From Trachythela sp. YZ-2020 (lineage: Eukaryota; Cnidaria; Anthozoa; Malacalcyonacea; Clavulariidae), in contig JADLSH010000316.1 in NCBI GenBank assembly GCA_016169945.1, positions 806,001 through 870,000 on the forward strand: a stretch of DNA of 64,000 nucleotides. Direction: 5' to 3'. The notes beneath the pieces are model-generated. The model did not search any database. It worked only from the letters and a program-made list of their open reading frames with translations, and was not told the origin of the DNA. Within the stretch, counting starts at the first letter, position 1. The number at the start of each line of letters is the position of its first letter. Both the position numbers and the translations under genes were made by a program. Below, piece by piece: positions 35,501 through 43,918 of this stretch.

Positions 35501-38500
35501 AAAGGGGTCAAAATTTCGTTCCAGTACCATTTTCGGGGGGATGAATACCCCAGAAAATCACCCCCGGGGCGAGACTCCTAATACTAATTATCCCTCCAAC
35601 CTTCCTCCAACCCGCATACGATGAATACAGTTGAAATGAACTATTATATGTTTGTGCAATAAATATTACCACAGACCTCGAAAGCCTCATAGAAGTATGA
35701 ATAGGCTTTGAATATTTAAAGTCTTTTTCTTCTGCATGAAGAATTCCTAAAAAAAAGGAAAAATCATTACTGGCAACTAAATACTGTTTATATCTTCAAT
35801 GTGCAGGCATGAATGACAGATCATAAGCTAAAGATGAAAGAGAATCCTTCATTGACATCATGTTGGCGAGTGGTACCAAGCTTGAATATGAGACCCATTT
35901 CCTGCTACGCACGTCATCGTACGATTTTTTTTATTTCCATGTAATTTAAATTTCACCCAACATGACGAAAATCTATTAGTTTGCAAACCACCATCCCGTC
36001 GCTGGTGGAAATGATATCTGCAAAAAGCAGGAAATGCGTCTCATATTCGAACATGCTACATGTACATGTATAATAACGAGTTTTGAAATGCTTTCGCTGT
36101 TTTTTGATAAACTAATGTGTAAAACAATGTGAACGAATGTCGTTTTTATCGGTGTTTTATGTACTGTTTACCAGACGAGCGAAAGTGCTTTAACAGGCAA
36201 TACAAGTTGTGGAACACCTAAGGTATGCGTGAATACTGATAGAGCGCAAACATACTGTAAAAACAATATGAAGTACAAACCTGACTGCATATCTAAGGCG
36301 GCCTGCAAAACAAATTTAAAAATGTAAATATAGATATCAATTGCATACAAGTAAATATCTTTAAGAGGCGATTTTTTCCTATGTCGCGCATTTGCGATGA
36401 AAAGTGTTCAAAACCAAATAACTTTTTTGCGTACCTCCCAAAATTACTTTGTTTTAGTTCTATTTTCTAGTTTATACAGTTAGCTTCCTTTTTGAACACA
36501 TCTGGCGGTTGAGAAACATAAAATAATGATAAAATATTGAAAATGAAAATACAACTATTACACATGCGATTAAATTGATCGGCCTATTTACAGCAATATT
36601 AGCAAAGCCTGCAGTATACGGAACTTCAAGCGTCGTTCTCTCTTCGGCGTACCATCTAAAATCTTCTTATTTCGGCATTATTTTACAGACAATGAGACAA
36701 ACGTATTATTTAGGTTTGTTTGACGATTAAAAACGTAAAATTGCAAATGCAGTCATAACCAGGTAACATTATATACTCATTAGTTTTGAGCGCTTGTTAC
36801 GTAACATAGAAAAACATCTCCTCTTAAAGCAATATTAAAGTTTGTTGCAAATGGCAACTCACTATTGCATATACTGTTTAGAAAGTTTAATAATGTTAGA
36901 AAATCATTCATTCAGAATCGGCATAATGTTATACAGTATATAATAATCAGAATAAAACACAATTAGCATATAATTGAAGCATTCAATAAATCACAAGCAT
37001 GCATTGTTGTCATCAATATATAACGGTAAGCTTCCGGTCTTTAGGATCAAATTACCTGAAAATTTCAACAAGGATGTCGACGTTTCGAGCGAAGGCCCCT
37101 CGTCTGCCAGTTAGTAAAGTTGGTCGGGGAATACACTTTTATAGTGTATACAAAAGCGACCATGCACGTGATAAAAAATAAACCAATCAGATGGATTTAG
37201 TCAAAACAAAGTATAAACAAAGTATGGGAATAGCGGTACACTACCTGTAACTTCGGTGCACTGTAGATTGCATTGGCGGTCGTCCGTGCTGATGTGAGAG
37301 CAGCCCTCCTCTGTCGACAACTACTACAACTAGCTGGTGAAACGATAGCCTTGCTACAAGTCGACCCGCATAATGACTAAGTTAATGCGGACTGAGTCAA
37401 TACGGACTGAGTTTACAATTACTGGGTTAATACGGACTAGGCTAGCGGCCCGTATCAAGTGGCCAATTTCCGATTCGCGCTTTCGTTGAATTGGGCTTAC
37501 CGCGCGTCAACGGGGTCGACTTGTAGCAAGTATAGTGAAACGATTACGTAAATAGTTTAATCATGACATGACGTACAGCAGCATATTATGTGCATAGTAG
37601 ATGTACTTTTTGTTTACTTGTTGTGAAGGATCGCTAAACACACTCGTTCGTTGCACTACTCACTCGTTTGTTTAGCGATTCTTCACAACTTGTAAGTAAA
37701 AATCGTACACCTGTACGCACTCAACCAACCATGAAGTAATCTATATGTCTGCTGTCTGTTGAAAACTCTGCCTCTTGTCTAGTCTAGCGCTTGATCTCAT
37801 CGTATGTGCACGATTCTTGTCTACTGTCAACTCCCCAGGGGTCTACGTAACTCGATAGAAGCGCGAGCCACATTTTGCCAGGATTGTCGCCGCGCTTTTT
37901 AATTACTAAATGATTATCATGATTCCGTGCCTTTGCCTTTAGGTGACCTCGATTAAATGTGAGCTTAAAATTATTGCGGGTGGGACTAAACAAATTTCAT
38001 TAAGTTGTCTTAACCGTTAGACTACCTCGTTACAAGCAAACCTACAAGCGAAAGCTTACATGTACCTTGATTTTGGAATATTCTTTAATGAGTGATATAT
38101 TTTGCTTTCCAATAACTGTACTTCGACAAGTAACATCTTATCATCTAGTTTCTTCAACTCTTTTAATAATTTAGAACCTAAAAAAATAATTCAGTAGATA
38201 ACGTTCTTGTCCCCTTAAATTCAAAACGGCGTTAAGTAATAAGCCATATACGATATGACACTGTTTTCAACCTTGTTAGTATGTAGAAAAAAAATAACAT
38301 ATTTCACATACCCACTGACAGAGCCTTTGAGTATTCCTTCACACCATAGTATAAACCAACCAATCTCGACTAAAATATTAACATCAAGAATACTTATATT
38401 AATAATTTTCCTTCAATTCCATCCATTCTGTAGTACTGTATGCTTGAAGGTTTGTAGGAACAAACTACCTGAAAATACAACCAGAACTTCCATATTTCGA

Positions 38501-41500
38501 GCGAAGACCCTTCGTTTGAAACGTCCAAGTTCTTGTGATATTTTCCAGGTGGTTAATTTAATCCCGCCATAGACAATCGAGAGGAACAGGGTTCTGCCCA
38601 CGGTGGGCGGCGCCGGGCGGTAGCGCCAGCACTCATCAGTGCCGCCCGACACTCTCGCCAAAGCGGACTTCTTGAAAGGTTTCAAATATGCAGTGCGAAA
38701 TCCTCAATTATCAACTTTGTAACAGATATTTTATACAAGTAATTTTGTATTTCTTGGGGGGATCTTTTGTTTTAAACTGTAGCATTAGATGAAATTCAGC
38801 ACTACAATGTGCACATTATTAGTTACTGGTGATTTGGAGAAATACTCTATCCCCCAAAGCCAGAGAGACGTCTGATGAACGGCTCTAATCACTTTGCACT
38901 CGGGCTTCAAGCTACTTTATGCTATCATGGCTGAGACCAGTCCATCAAGTTTTAAAAGTTGTCGGCAAGGTGGGCGAGGGTCATGCCTTCAGGGCTGCAG
39001 ATATCCGGCACTGAGATGGTCCTGCGCAGAACCGTAGAGGAAGAATTGTCACTAGCAATCGGTTTATAAAATTCTTATGGAAGAAAAAACATTTGCTTTC
39101 GAGTTACAGAGTTAATTTTGCGATTCTTCTTTGAACAATAACAATGGCTAACTTGTACAGTACGCGCAATTACTGATGTCTGAGCCTGCCAGCTATTTTT
39201 ACCAAACATAAAATCAAAGACATATAACATTATGATAGTTTCGTACAGAAATCTATTATCAGACTACTAAAACGAAAAACTATTTAATGTATTGAAACTT
39301 GTTTTTCAGAAATGGGTTTTCTTGCATGTCAAAATAAACAGCAATATGTTTCCGTTTCGTAAATATTTTGTTTGAGGTTATAAACATTTCATTGAAAAAG
39401 TGTAATAGATTATGCCTCTTAATTTCCAGGGTTCGCTTTGATAGGGTTTTAGCCCATATCACGGATGTCGCAAATGACGACAGCTTTTTGCATTGGCGTT
39501 TCCATTCCATTCTTATCGATAGTATATGATCCCACAACCCTCATTATTCCGTTTATCCCTACCTATATTAGAACCACGCATTAATTGGGTAATACAGTAT
39601 GTACTACCGTGTAATGCTATTCACGTAAGTAAAAATATGATACACATTAGCCATACCTCTAAAGCTTGTCGTAAAAAGACTCGCTTCTCACTTTTTGCCC
39701 ACTCGATGCATTCAAGGCACAACTCGACCTAAGATTAAAGTATTTATAATTTAGAAAATTTATCTACCAGGTTACGTACTGGTATTACGTTTGCTCAACA
39801 TACCAACAGTATTACTGTTTAAAGCATGTGGGGCAGTTCCTCAGTGACAGTGTAAATACAATCATCTGGCGAACGCAATATGTAATACATAACTTAAGAG
39901 ATGTACATGTACTGTAGCTTCTCAAACATTTTTAAAATGAGTCTTAGAATGTTTTAAGTGCTGGATAATAGGACTTGGGGCAACTACATTGGTGTGATGA
40001 ATTAGAGAGGTCTATTGTAATTGATAACTAATTACTACTGTATATAGACAATATATTCCCTTTGCATGCCTATATATACCTCTGTACCAGTAGATACTTC
40101 CATATCGAGGAAAAGATCCAGTAGTTCACGGACCATTTTAGCAGCCTTTGCTTTGTAAATATAAGCAGCATAAATGGTTGGATAAACTTCACCAGACCTT
40201 CAAGTTCTGCAAAATTCAACAACATTATTAACAAAATCCTAATATACTGTATACATAAGAAATCATACAGTCATATGCATCATGTTTTATCTTTCAAAAG
40301 AACTTTTTTGCTTGACAATATCTGGTTCAGTTCTAACCTTGCAGATTTACTATTGTCGAGAACCATTCTACAGTACAGTACTGTATTATACAGTATCAAG
40401 GTTGCTTTATAGCCACTTTTAATGTATGTTTACTCTTATCAAATTTAAATAAAACGGTTTTACTAACATGTTTACCATAAGGGTGTGTGTTTGCATAATT
40501 ATTAAATTTGGTGCTACATAGATTCAGAGAGTGCACTTCTCATGTGCCAGATTTAACAATAAATTTTGGCACGTCACCTGAAGTAATAACTAAAATGTAA
40601 TGGTAATTTTCATCCAGATTCTTTAATATTAGATATGTAACCACCTGCCATTGACTTGCGTGAAAACTCATGTTTTATTAAGTAGATTTGTGGTTTGTTC
40701 ATTCCTGTGCTTTGTCAAAAACTAACCCTTCCATCTTAACTGTGCTGAGCACTGTGATCATACATGGGCATATGGTGGCAGTCAAAGTCGCCTTATTTAG
40801 CTTTAACTTAGTCACATTTGAGCTCCGCCTTCGGGATTCAGCAAGCTGCTACCTAGTATACTCTTTACCTAATCTGACAAAATTTGTTGAAGCCATTGCC
40901 TCATTCACTTTGTCTAACAATGCTACCAGCACGTAGGCATACGGGCCAATATTTTAGGGGCGCAGAAACATTTTCCCCAACTGACACTGACAATGCCCAG
41001 ACTTTAAATCAACCTACTCCACCTCCCGCCTCTCCAACACACACAGGTAAAAACAGGTACGTGTTCGAGTCATAGATGGTTCGAGTCTTTGAATGAATTT
41101 TGAGTGAATGATTTCGTTGTGTTGATTAACAAAAAGCATATTTTTGCCCAATTTGTCGACCTTTTAATTTTTCTACGCCTATGGCTACTGGTATTGTAAA
41201 AATCTTACGATTTTTAAAAAGAAAATATTTTTATGCATCTAAAATCCTCTCTATTAGTATAACAAGTATGCACTACAATCAAAAGCTAAAGCCAGCGACA
41301 GGTACAATTGGTGTGGAAAACTATTCATCTGGATTTCTAAATGCAAACTGATTACCTGCCGCACGACCATTCTTCGCTAGCAGTGAACCTAGATCCAAAA
41401 TAGCTTGTTCTTTTGTTCTTAGATCATCTTCATTAGCAACATCAACTTCTCTTTTGACTTAAAGAAACAAGAAAATTACCTGTATCATGACCTATTTCTA

Positions 41501-43361
41501 TAAAATGGGATGCAGCCAAAATAATCAGCAGTATTACTTGCAATGTGCTCTACTTTGTTGGAATAAATGTGCTCCCGAATAGCAGCGGTCCCGACCCCTG
41601 GTTGTCTGAAGCGAGTGGGGCTGCAGCTCCCTCCCCCATTAATTTGTGAAATAAATTTCAAATTGATTTCAGTTAACCATTTCACTTCAGTAACTCTTGG
41701 AAAACAGATTTATTAAGTCTAACTTCCAAAAAATTTTAGACCGTGGCATACCGAGCTGGGGTGTAGGGGGTGTAGGGGGTGTTACAAGCCTGTTGAGCAT
41801 TTGCATTTGAGCATAAAAAGAAATATTGTTTTTTTAATAGTACGCACAAAGCTGGTAAAAAATTAAATGTCTACTATTAATAATAGTAATACTATTGAGA
41901 CTGTTTCCTTTAGCATTCTCAAGATTCTTCTATAATCCAATTGGCAGATTGGATTTATTTTCCACACTGGGTGGGTTGGAGACATCCTTTACCAGTGATT
42001 GTTACCCCTGGAATTTGGCATATTTATACCCCCCTCCGGAATTTCTACCTTCCGCTGCCAGAACCCCATGGAAAATATCTTGGAATAGCACACCCTCCCT
42101 GGAAAATCCATAGCAAAAACTGCCAGCTTTTTTACAGTCAAAATTTGATAGTTAGCACTATTTAAGGGTTGTTTTTTTTTGCGAATGCATTTAGCGAGGC
42201 CATTTTTATTACCCCTCCCCCAGGGTGCATTCGGTGTAAATGCTACGCCGAAGATACGCCAAAGCAGTCGCAACGCTACGCCAACATCCCACCCTGGCCC
42301 ATTCTTCCGACTCTCACCCACGCCAGGGCGTATGACTGTATGAGTCAGTTCTGCAAAAATTCCACACGTTTTAGGCCCATTTTTGAGAAGTTTAAATCGT
42401 AATTAGCTTTTAAATATGTTTATTTTAGTTTTCGCAAGTCATTCGCCGTTTAGTGACATTATTTTGGGCCTTAAACCTGTTACCGTGTTACGCCGTTTGA
42501 ATCGTTTGACGTATTTATTATTTTATTGGTATTTATTCGCCGCCAAGTTAAAAACAGCGTACGCCACTACACCAGGAAAGATGATTGTGCGCCAGTACGC
42601 CAAGGCTTACTGTAACTCTACGCCGAAGATTTTCCGATTAGACTACACCGAATGCACACTGGCCCCTCCCTAGATTTCCAAGAGATTTCTATTACCCCGT
42701 CCCCTGGATTTCCAAATGATTTCTATTAACCCTCCCCAGGATTTTTAAGTGATTTTTAATAATGACAAAATACTCAGTGATTAGAGATGAGCCGATCATC
42801 GGCAAAACCGATTAACGGCTACTTTTTGTCACAATCGGCCCTTGGCCGTTCACTATCGTAACGGTCAGTCTCAGCATAATTTCCCGCAGACCAATCCATG
42901 TTGCATCCCTGAATTTTTGACGCAAAAACGTGACACATTATTTCGGGTGAGAGGAAGCATCCGCAGTGTTGGTATTAATACTTGCCTATTTTCTGTTCGT
43001 ATTGTACTTTTGTTGTGCTCAAAAATAAATCATTGCGAAATTTGCGAGTTAAGTCGAGTAAAACACTAAAATGACAATTTGACAAAAAGTGAGCATCAGG
43101 TAAACCAATCACCGGTTTTCCCGATTTATCGGCCGATGGTGGACATGTATCGGCTCTTGAACAATCGGTATCGGAAATCAGCTCTTTTTAATATCGGCTC
43201 ATCTCTATCAGTGATATGATATAACATTTACTTGTTAGTGTTTTAGACAATAAATTTACTTGATATGAAAGCAAATACACACCTATAGCAGACAAAAGTT
43301 CCATTGCCCTCTCAGGATCTTTATGTGAAAGATGCTCTGCTTTCTTCAATTCGTCCTCCAT
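23377..43361 (-). CDS. PSMD11: 26S proteasome lid subunit Rpn6, 17 exons
   Basis: The product is a scaffold of the proteasome lid that bridges lid, base ATPase and core particle in cytosol and nucleus. Coding exons (minus strand): 43283-43361, 41356-41457, 40080-40206, 39657-39728, 38312-38369, 38066-38177, 37245-37305, 36281-36302, 35677-35746, 34235-34311, 32139-32199, 29056-29118, 28714-28761, 26682-26759, 24822-24857, 24581-24632, 23377-23519. They rebuild the protein end to end, about 418 residues against 422 in human. Landmarks are [71 protein letters not shown] and the PCI-domain segment LSQMILDKK. Splice phases agree throughout. Exons 3 and 9 each carry 2 extra bases relative to frame, and the exon 12 donor and exon 16 acceptor are non-consensus, so the copy as read is not translatable without error. 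Identification is from memory of the human protein. Confidence 0.93.
24581..24632 (-). CDS. PSMD11: PSMD11 exon 16, acceptor lacks AG
   Basis: [17 protein letters not shown] plus one base, donor |GTGAGT. The length equals the human segment only if the exon starts at 24632, where the intron ends TTTTAT instead of an AG. Confidence 0.85.
24822..24857 (-). CDS. PSMD11: PSMD11 exon 15
   Basis: [12 protein letters not shown], 12 codons in the PCI domain. Acceptor TTGCAG|, donor |GTAAAT. Corresponds to human IEHISSLIKLSK. Confidence 0.92.
25324..25637. repeat. Foldback with ~120-bp arms around a 33-bp tandem repeat
   Basis: Left arm about 25324-25440 is repeated in inverse at about 25510-25637 with roughly 90% similarity. 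The centre holds CTCGTGGGAATACAAAT repeats every 32-33 bp. The left arm continues an open frame from 25142 ([20 protein letters not shown]). The inverse of the right arm keeps that frame open further, which hints that the duplicated piece was once coding. Family not recognised; lies in PSMD11 intron 14. Confidence 0.6.
25705..26294. mobile_element. 590-bp MITE with ~65-bp TIRs
   Basis: Left AGCTCGTTCGCAGGGTC...GAGGGCTGGAAGAATGCC and right end GCCCTGGAGACGAGGTT are inverted with about 85% match, including TGCCCTGGAAAAGGC. The interior has three CATGACACGAAG repeats and the segment GTGAGAGGAAGCATCCGC also found in the hAT MITE at 42782. Lies in PSMD11 intron 14. Confidence 0.7.
26404..26606. 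mobile_element. GGTCAAACGAG-family MITE, copy 2
   Basis: Left end GCCTTGGTCAAACGAG follows a TTAA; right end CTCGTTTGACCAGTGC is followed by TTTA. An extra internal CCCCGGTCAAACGAG near 26464 suggests a nested or duplicated end. Same family as 22878. Confidence 0.6.
26682..26759 (-). CDS. PSMD11: PSMD11 exon 14
   Basis: [20 protein letters not shown] then PFSKVE, 26 codons. Acceptor GTTTAG|, donor |GTAAGG. Strong match to human [20 protein letters not shown]. Confidence 0.95.
26859..27088. mobile_element. 230-bp MITE, TIR GGCCATTTTCCATTACGG
   Basis: Left GGCCATTTTCCATTA and right TAATGGAAAATTGCC are imperfect inverted repeats. Internally both arms carry GCCCGCGCGGGC-AAGCG, making a GC-rich second inverted repeat, and GAAAGTTGAA is palindromically repeated. 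Left flank TTAA. Confidence 0.65.
27190..27255 (+). repeat. tRNA-like SINE head fragment
   Basis: GTGGTTAGCGCGCTGCCCC is an A-box-like start typical of tRNA-SINEs; the sequence then matches the head seen inverted near 33090-33140 (GAGTTAAGCC). It is truncated just before the GGTA microsatellite. Confidence 0.5.
27266..27302. repeat. (GGTA)n microsatellite at a LINE 3' end
   Basis: About nine GGTA units directly abut the minus-strand LINE fragment and may be its 3' tail. Confidence 0.85.
27303..28080 (-). pseudogene. CR1/Jockey-type LINE, 3' fragment
   Basis: From 28080 downward the frame reads [15 protein letters not shown], then [30 protein letters not shown] and a C-terminal [14 protein letters not shown] motif, ending at the stop at 27506. 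This is the post-RT region of a LINE ORF2; RT and endonuclease are missing. The 3' UTR (GCTAACCCC...TTTCCAAGGGGGGCG) is shared with the fragment at 29440. The 5' edge abuts a CTATAACTAA minisatellite. In PSMD11 intron 13. Confidence 0.8.
28085..28600. repeat. 10-bp minisatellite CTATAACTAA with an embedded SINE body
   Basis: Two blocks (28085-28205 and 28350-28600) of ACTATAACTA units flank a segment of about 145 bp. That segment (GTCCGGGCACTCCGG then CTCCCTCACCAAAAC) matches the SINE body at 32905-33010 in inverse. The block is degenerate at its right end. Confidence 0.85.
28714..28761 (-). CDS. PSMD11: PSMD11 exon 13
   Basis: [16 protein letters not shown], 16 codons in phase 0, with acceptor GATTAG| and donor |GTAAGT. 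Corresponds to human ALTDYRAELRDDPIIS. The long CTATAACTAA minisatellite lies in the next intron. Confidence 0.92.
29056..29118 (-). CDS. PSMD11: PSMD11 exon 12, donor reads AT instead of GT
   Basis: [19 protein letters not shown] then KK, 21 codons, matching the human [21 protein letters not shown] region. Acceptor ATTTAG|. The frame requires the exon to end at AAAAAG, which is followed by ATGTTG; a GT insertion before it would give a normal GTATGTTG donor. Confidence 0.85.
29430..29790 (-). pseudogene. CR1/Jockey-type LINE, very short 3' fragment
   Basis: The frame gives [20 protein letters not shown] then WNGLQRELR, the same C-terminal motif as at 27506, followed by the same 3' UTR signature (GCTAACCCCTTCAGC). 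5' truncated near 29790. In PSMD11 intron 11, with the remaining 29.1-32.1 kb intron otherwise lacking coding sequence. Confidence 0.7.
30679..31132. mobile_element. 454-bp hAT-type MITE
   Basis: TIRs CAGGGGCGCCGGA and TCCGGCGCCCCTG are exact. Flanking 8-mers AGTCCAAT (30671-30678) and ACTCCAAT (31133-31140) differ at one position, as expected for an aged 8-bp duplication. Inside are further GC-rich segments and no coding potential. Confidence 0.85.
31830..31888. repeat. Short foldback GAAAACAATATTTTAC
   Basis: GTGAAAACAATATTTTACGAA...GTAAAATATTGTTTTTAACAC folds on itself with a GAGCGCAGCG centre. Such palindromes are common as small elements; no target duplication visible. Confidence 0.6.
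32139..32199 (-). CDS. PSMD11: PSMD11 exon 11
   Basis: Completes Ser, then [20 protein letters not shown]. Acceptor TTTTAG|, donor |GTAAGT. Confidence 0.93.
32905..33160 (-). mobile_element. tRNA-derived SINE, 5' end damaged
   Basis: On the minus strand the head has GCGGTTAGCGCGTTGCGGCC (A-box-like) near 33140; the body ends TTTTCTCCTGTGCTTCGAGG and CTCTCTCACCAAAACC near 32930. The same body is at 28210-28350 and the same head at 27190. An open frame across it has no meaning. Confidence 0.6.
34235..34311 (-). CDS. PSMD11: PSMD11 exon 10
   Basis: [20 protein letters not shown] then KIMLN plus two bases. Acceptor TTATAG|, donor |GTAAGA. Confidence 0.95.
34640..34757. mobile_element. GGTCAAACGAG-family MITE, degenerate copy 3
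   Basis: Interior GATGAGAGTGCATTAGG...ACTCTCATTGACTG and right end TTTGACGAGAGCTTTACTAAGG resemble the elements at 22878 and 26404. The left end is eroded. Confidence 0.5.
35677..35746 (-). CDS. PSMD11: PSMD11 exon 9, carries a frameshift
   Basis: Begins [10 protein letters not shown], then shifts frame and continues [10 protein letters not shown] to donor |GTCTGT. The length is two bases more than the 68 needed to keep phase. The shift lies within AAATATTCAAAGCC. Confidence 0.88.
35879..36053. mobile_element. 175-bp MITE with 27-bp TIRs
   Basis: GCTTGAATATGAGACCCATT and AATGCGTCTCATATTCGAAC are inverted with two mismatches, each joined to an inner TTCCTGCT/AGCAGGAA. In PSMD11 intron 8. Confidence 0.7.
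36281..36302 (-). CDS. PSMD11: PSMD11 exon 8, 22-nt microexon
   Basis: AALDMQS plus one base between TTGCAG| and |GTTTGT. It is exactly the human [10 protein letters not shown] segment, and phases match both neighbours. Confidence 0.9.
37245..37305 (-). CDS. PSMD11: PSMD11 exon 7 (acceptor position uncertain)
   Basis: Encodes [20 protein letters not shown], almost identical to human. Donor |GTAGTG. The acceptor lies in TCGACAGAGGAGG: using the last AG (start 37305) gives exactly the human length, while the AG three bases upstream would add one Arg. Confidence 0.9.
37608..37701. mobile_element. 94-bp foldback, TIR TTTACTTGTTGTGAAGGATC
   Basis: Left GTTGTGAAGGATCGCTAAAC and right GTTTAGCGATTCTTCACAAC are inverted with one mismatch. 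Centre has CACTCGTT repeated in both orientations. In PSMD11 intron 6. Confidence 0.7.
38066..38177 (-). CDS. PSMD11: PSMD11 exon 6
   Basis: Completes Gly, then [36 protein letters not shown] plus two bases. Acceptor TTTTAG|, donor |GTACAT. Confidence 0.95.
38312..38369 (-). CDS. PSMD11: PSMD11 exon 5
   Basis: [19 protein letters not shown] plus one base. Acceptor TTTTAG|, donor |GTATGT. Corresponds to human ARLVSLYFDTKRYQEALHL. Confidence 0.9.
38430..38570. repeat. Dispersed repeat, second copy at 37020-37140
   Basis: ACCTGAAAATACAACC...CATATTTCGAGCGAAG and its relative at 37057-37100 (ACCTGAAAATTTCAAC...GACGTTTCGAGCGAAGG) share a layout often found near retroelement ends (GTTTCGAGCGAAGG.CCTTCGT). 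No coding sequence; intron sequence of PSMD11. Confidence 0.5.
39657..39728 (-). CDS. PSMD11: PSMD11 exon 4
   Basis: Twenty-four codons in phase 0: [16 protein letters not shown] followed by VFLRQALE. Acceptor TCTTAG|, donor |GTATGG. Nearly identical to human. Confidence 0.95.
40080..40206 (-). CDS. PSMD11: PSMD11 exon 3, carries a 2-base frameshift
   Basis: It begins [13 protein letters not shown] in one frame and continues [19 protein letters not shown] in another. Removing two bases (GC within ATGCTGCTTATA) restores both the frame and the 42-codon length of the human counterpart. Acceptor TTGCAG|, donor |GTATAT. Confidence 0.9.
40207..41355. other. PSMD11: PSMD11 intron 2, nothing further recognised
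   Basis: AT-rich intron without a supported element. The open frame near 40884-41075 (Thr/Pro-rich) shows no recognisable domain. Confidence 0.5.
41356..41457 (-). CDS. PSMD11: PSMD11 exon 2
   Basis: [17 protein letters not shown] then [16 protein letters not shown], with acceptor TTTAAG| and donor |GTAATC. It matches the human segment KRDI...SILELGSLLAKTGQAA. Confidence 0.93.
42220..42662. mobile_element. 443-bp hAT-type MITE in PSMD11 intron 1
   Basis: Ends CCAGGGTGCATTCGGTGTA and TACACCGAATGCACACTGG are inverted with one mismatch. A perfect 8-bp duplication CCCCTCCC flanks it (42212-42219, 42663-42670). Inside, TACGCCGAAGAT is repeated several times. Confidence 0.88.
42782..43207. mobile_element. 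426-bp hAT MITE, TAGAGATGAGCCGAT family
   Basis: Ends TAGAGATGAGCCGAT and ATCGGCTCATCTCTA are exact complements, with a perfect 8-bp duplication TCAGTGAT (42774-42781, 43208-43215). The interior repeats AATCGGC/GCCGAT motifs and contains GTGAGAGGAAGCATCCGC shared with 26078. The longer relative at 47273 keeps a transposase C-terminus. Lies 76 bp from PSMD11 exon 1. Confidence 0.9.
43283..43361 (-). CDS. PSMD11: PSMD11 exon 1 (start codon)
   Basis: ATG in the context AAAATGG begins [19 protein letters not shown] and ends SAI plus one base at |GTGTGT. Upstream in-frame codons exist back to about 43394 but have no ATG, so the ATG at 43361 is preferred. Joined to exon 2 it gives SAIVKRE, matching the human SIVKRD junction. 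Confidence 0.85.
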
Positions 43362-43557
43362 TTTCCGAACAAGGCGAGCATTCAGTGCTTCCACAAGTCG
43401 TAAGTGAAATGTCCTTCTTCGAGCGTTAAATTTCTTTTTTTTTCGTTAAATTCCTTCCAAAAATCACGAAATTTTCCTTCAAATTTCCTTGCAGTTCTTA
43501 TTAAAATTATCAAATTTCTTATACTCGGAGAATTCTCGGAAACTATGAAGCCCATCA
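43362..43557 (-). promoter_or_regulatory. PSMD11: Presumed PSMD11 5' UTR and core promoter region
   Basis: The 200 bp upstream of the ATG are the only sequence between exon 1 and a repeat block starting with the MITE at 43558. No TATA box is evident. Assignment rests on position only. Confidence 0.3.
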
Positions 43558-43613
43558 CAACCTCGTACCCAAGGTTTCTGCGCTTGTGGCACAAAGCCCT
43601 GGGTACGAGGTTG
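43558..43613. mobile_element. 56-bp foldback, TIR CAACCTCGTACCCA
   Basis: CAACCTCGTACCCA and TGGGTACGAGGTTG are exact 14-bp inverted ends around a GC-rich loop (CTTGTGGCACAAAG). A further end, CTGGGTACGAGGTTGGG, occurs at 43644-43661, and GGTACGAGATTGG at 44099 and 46163. Confidence 0.75.
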
Positions 43614-43918
43614 AGTGCATGAATGCCGCATCAGCCAAGAAGCTCTGGGTACGAGGTTGGGTTGTGTCTCACAGTGGCGGCGGAACATTAGTTTAGTTGG
43701 GGGCCATGGGGGATAAGAAAACTGTAGGGTGGTCCGGGTGCATGCTCCCCCGGAAAATTCTGGAGTCTCTGGAATGGCATTTTCTGCATTCTCGGGAAGA
43801 TTTGACATGCAGAAACCAGGTTATTTTCTTCATTTCGCATTTCAGGCAGCAAAGAATCTGATATCTTAAAATTTCCTTTCATTTTCCTTGCTTGAGCCTT
43901 GAGGCTAAATTTCCTTGC

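Noticed and set aside
39280..39537. Possible PSMD11 exon with AVYFDMQE
   Set aside because: Looked like human SLYFDTKR, but the real exon with proper splice sites and phase is at 38312-38369.
43382..43594. Upstream extension of PSMD11 exon 1
   Set aside because: The frame upstream of ATG 43361 lacks an ATG and runs into a foldback MITE; protein length already matches with the 43361 start.
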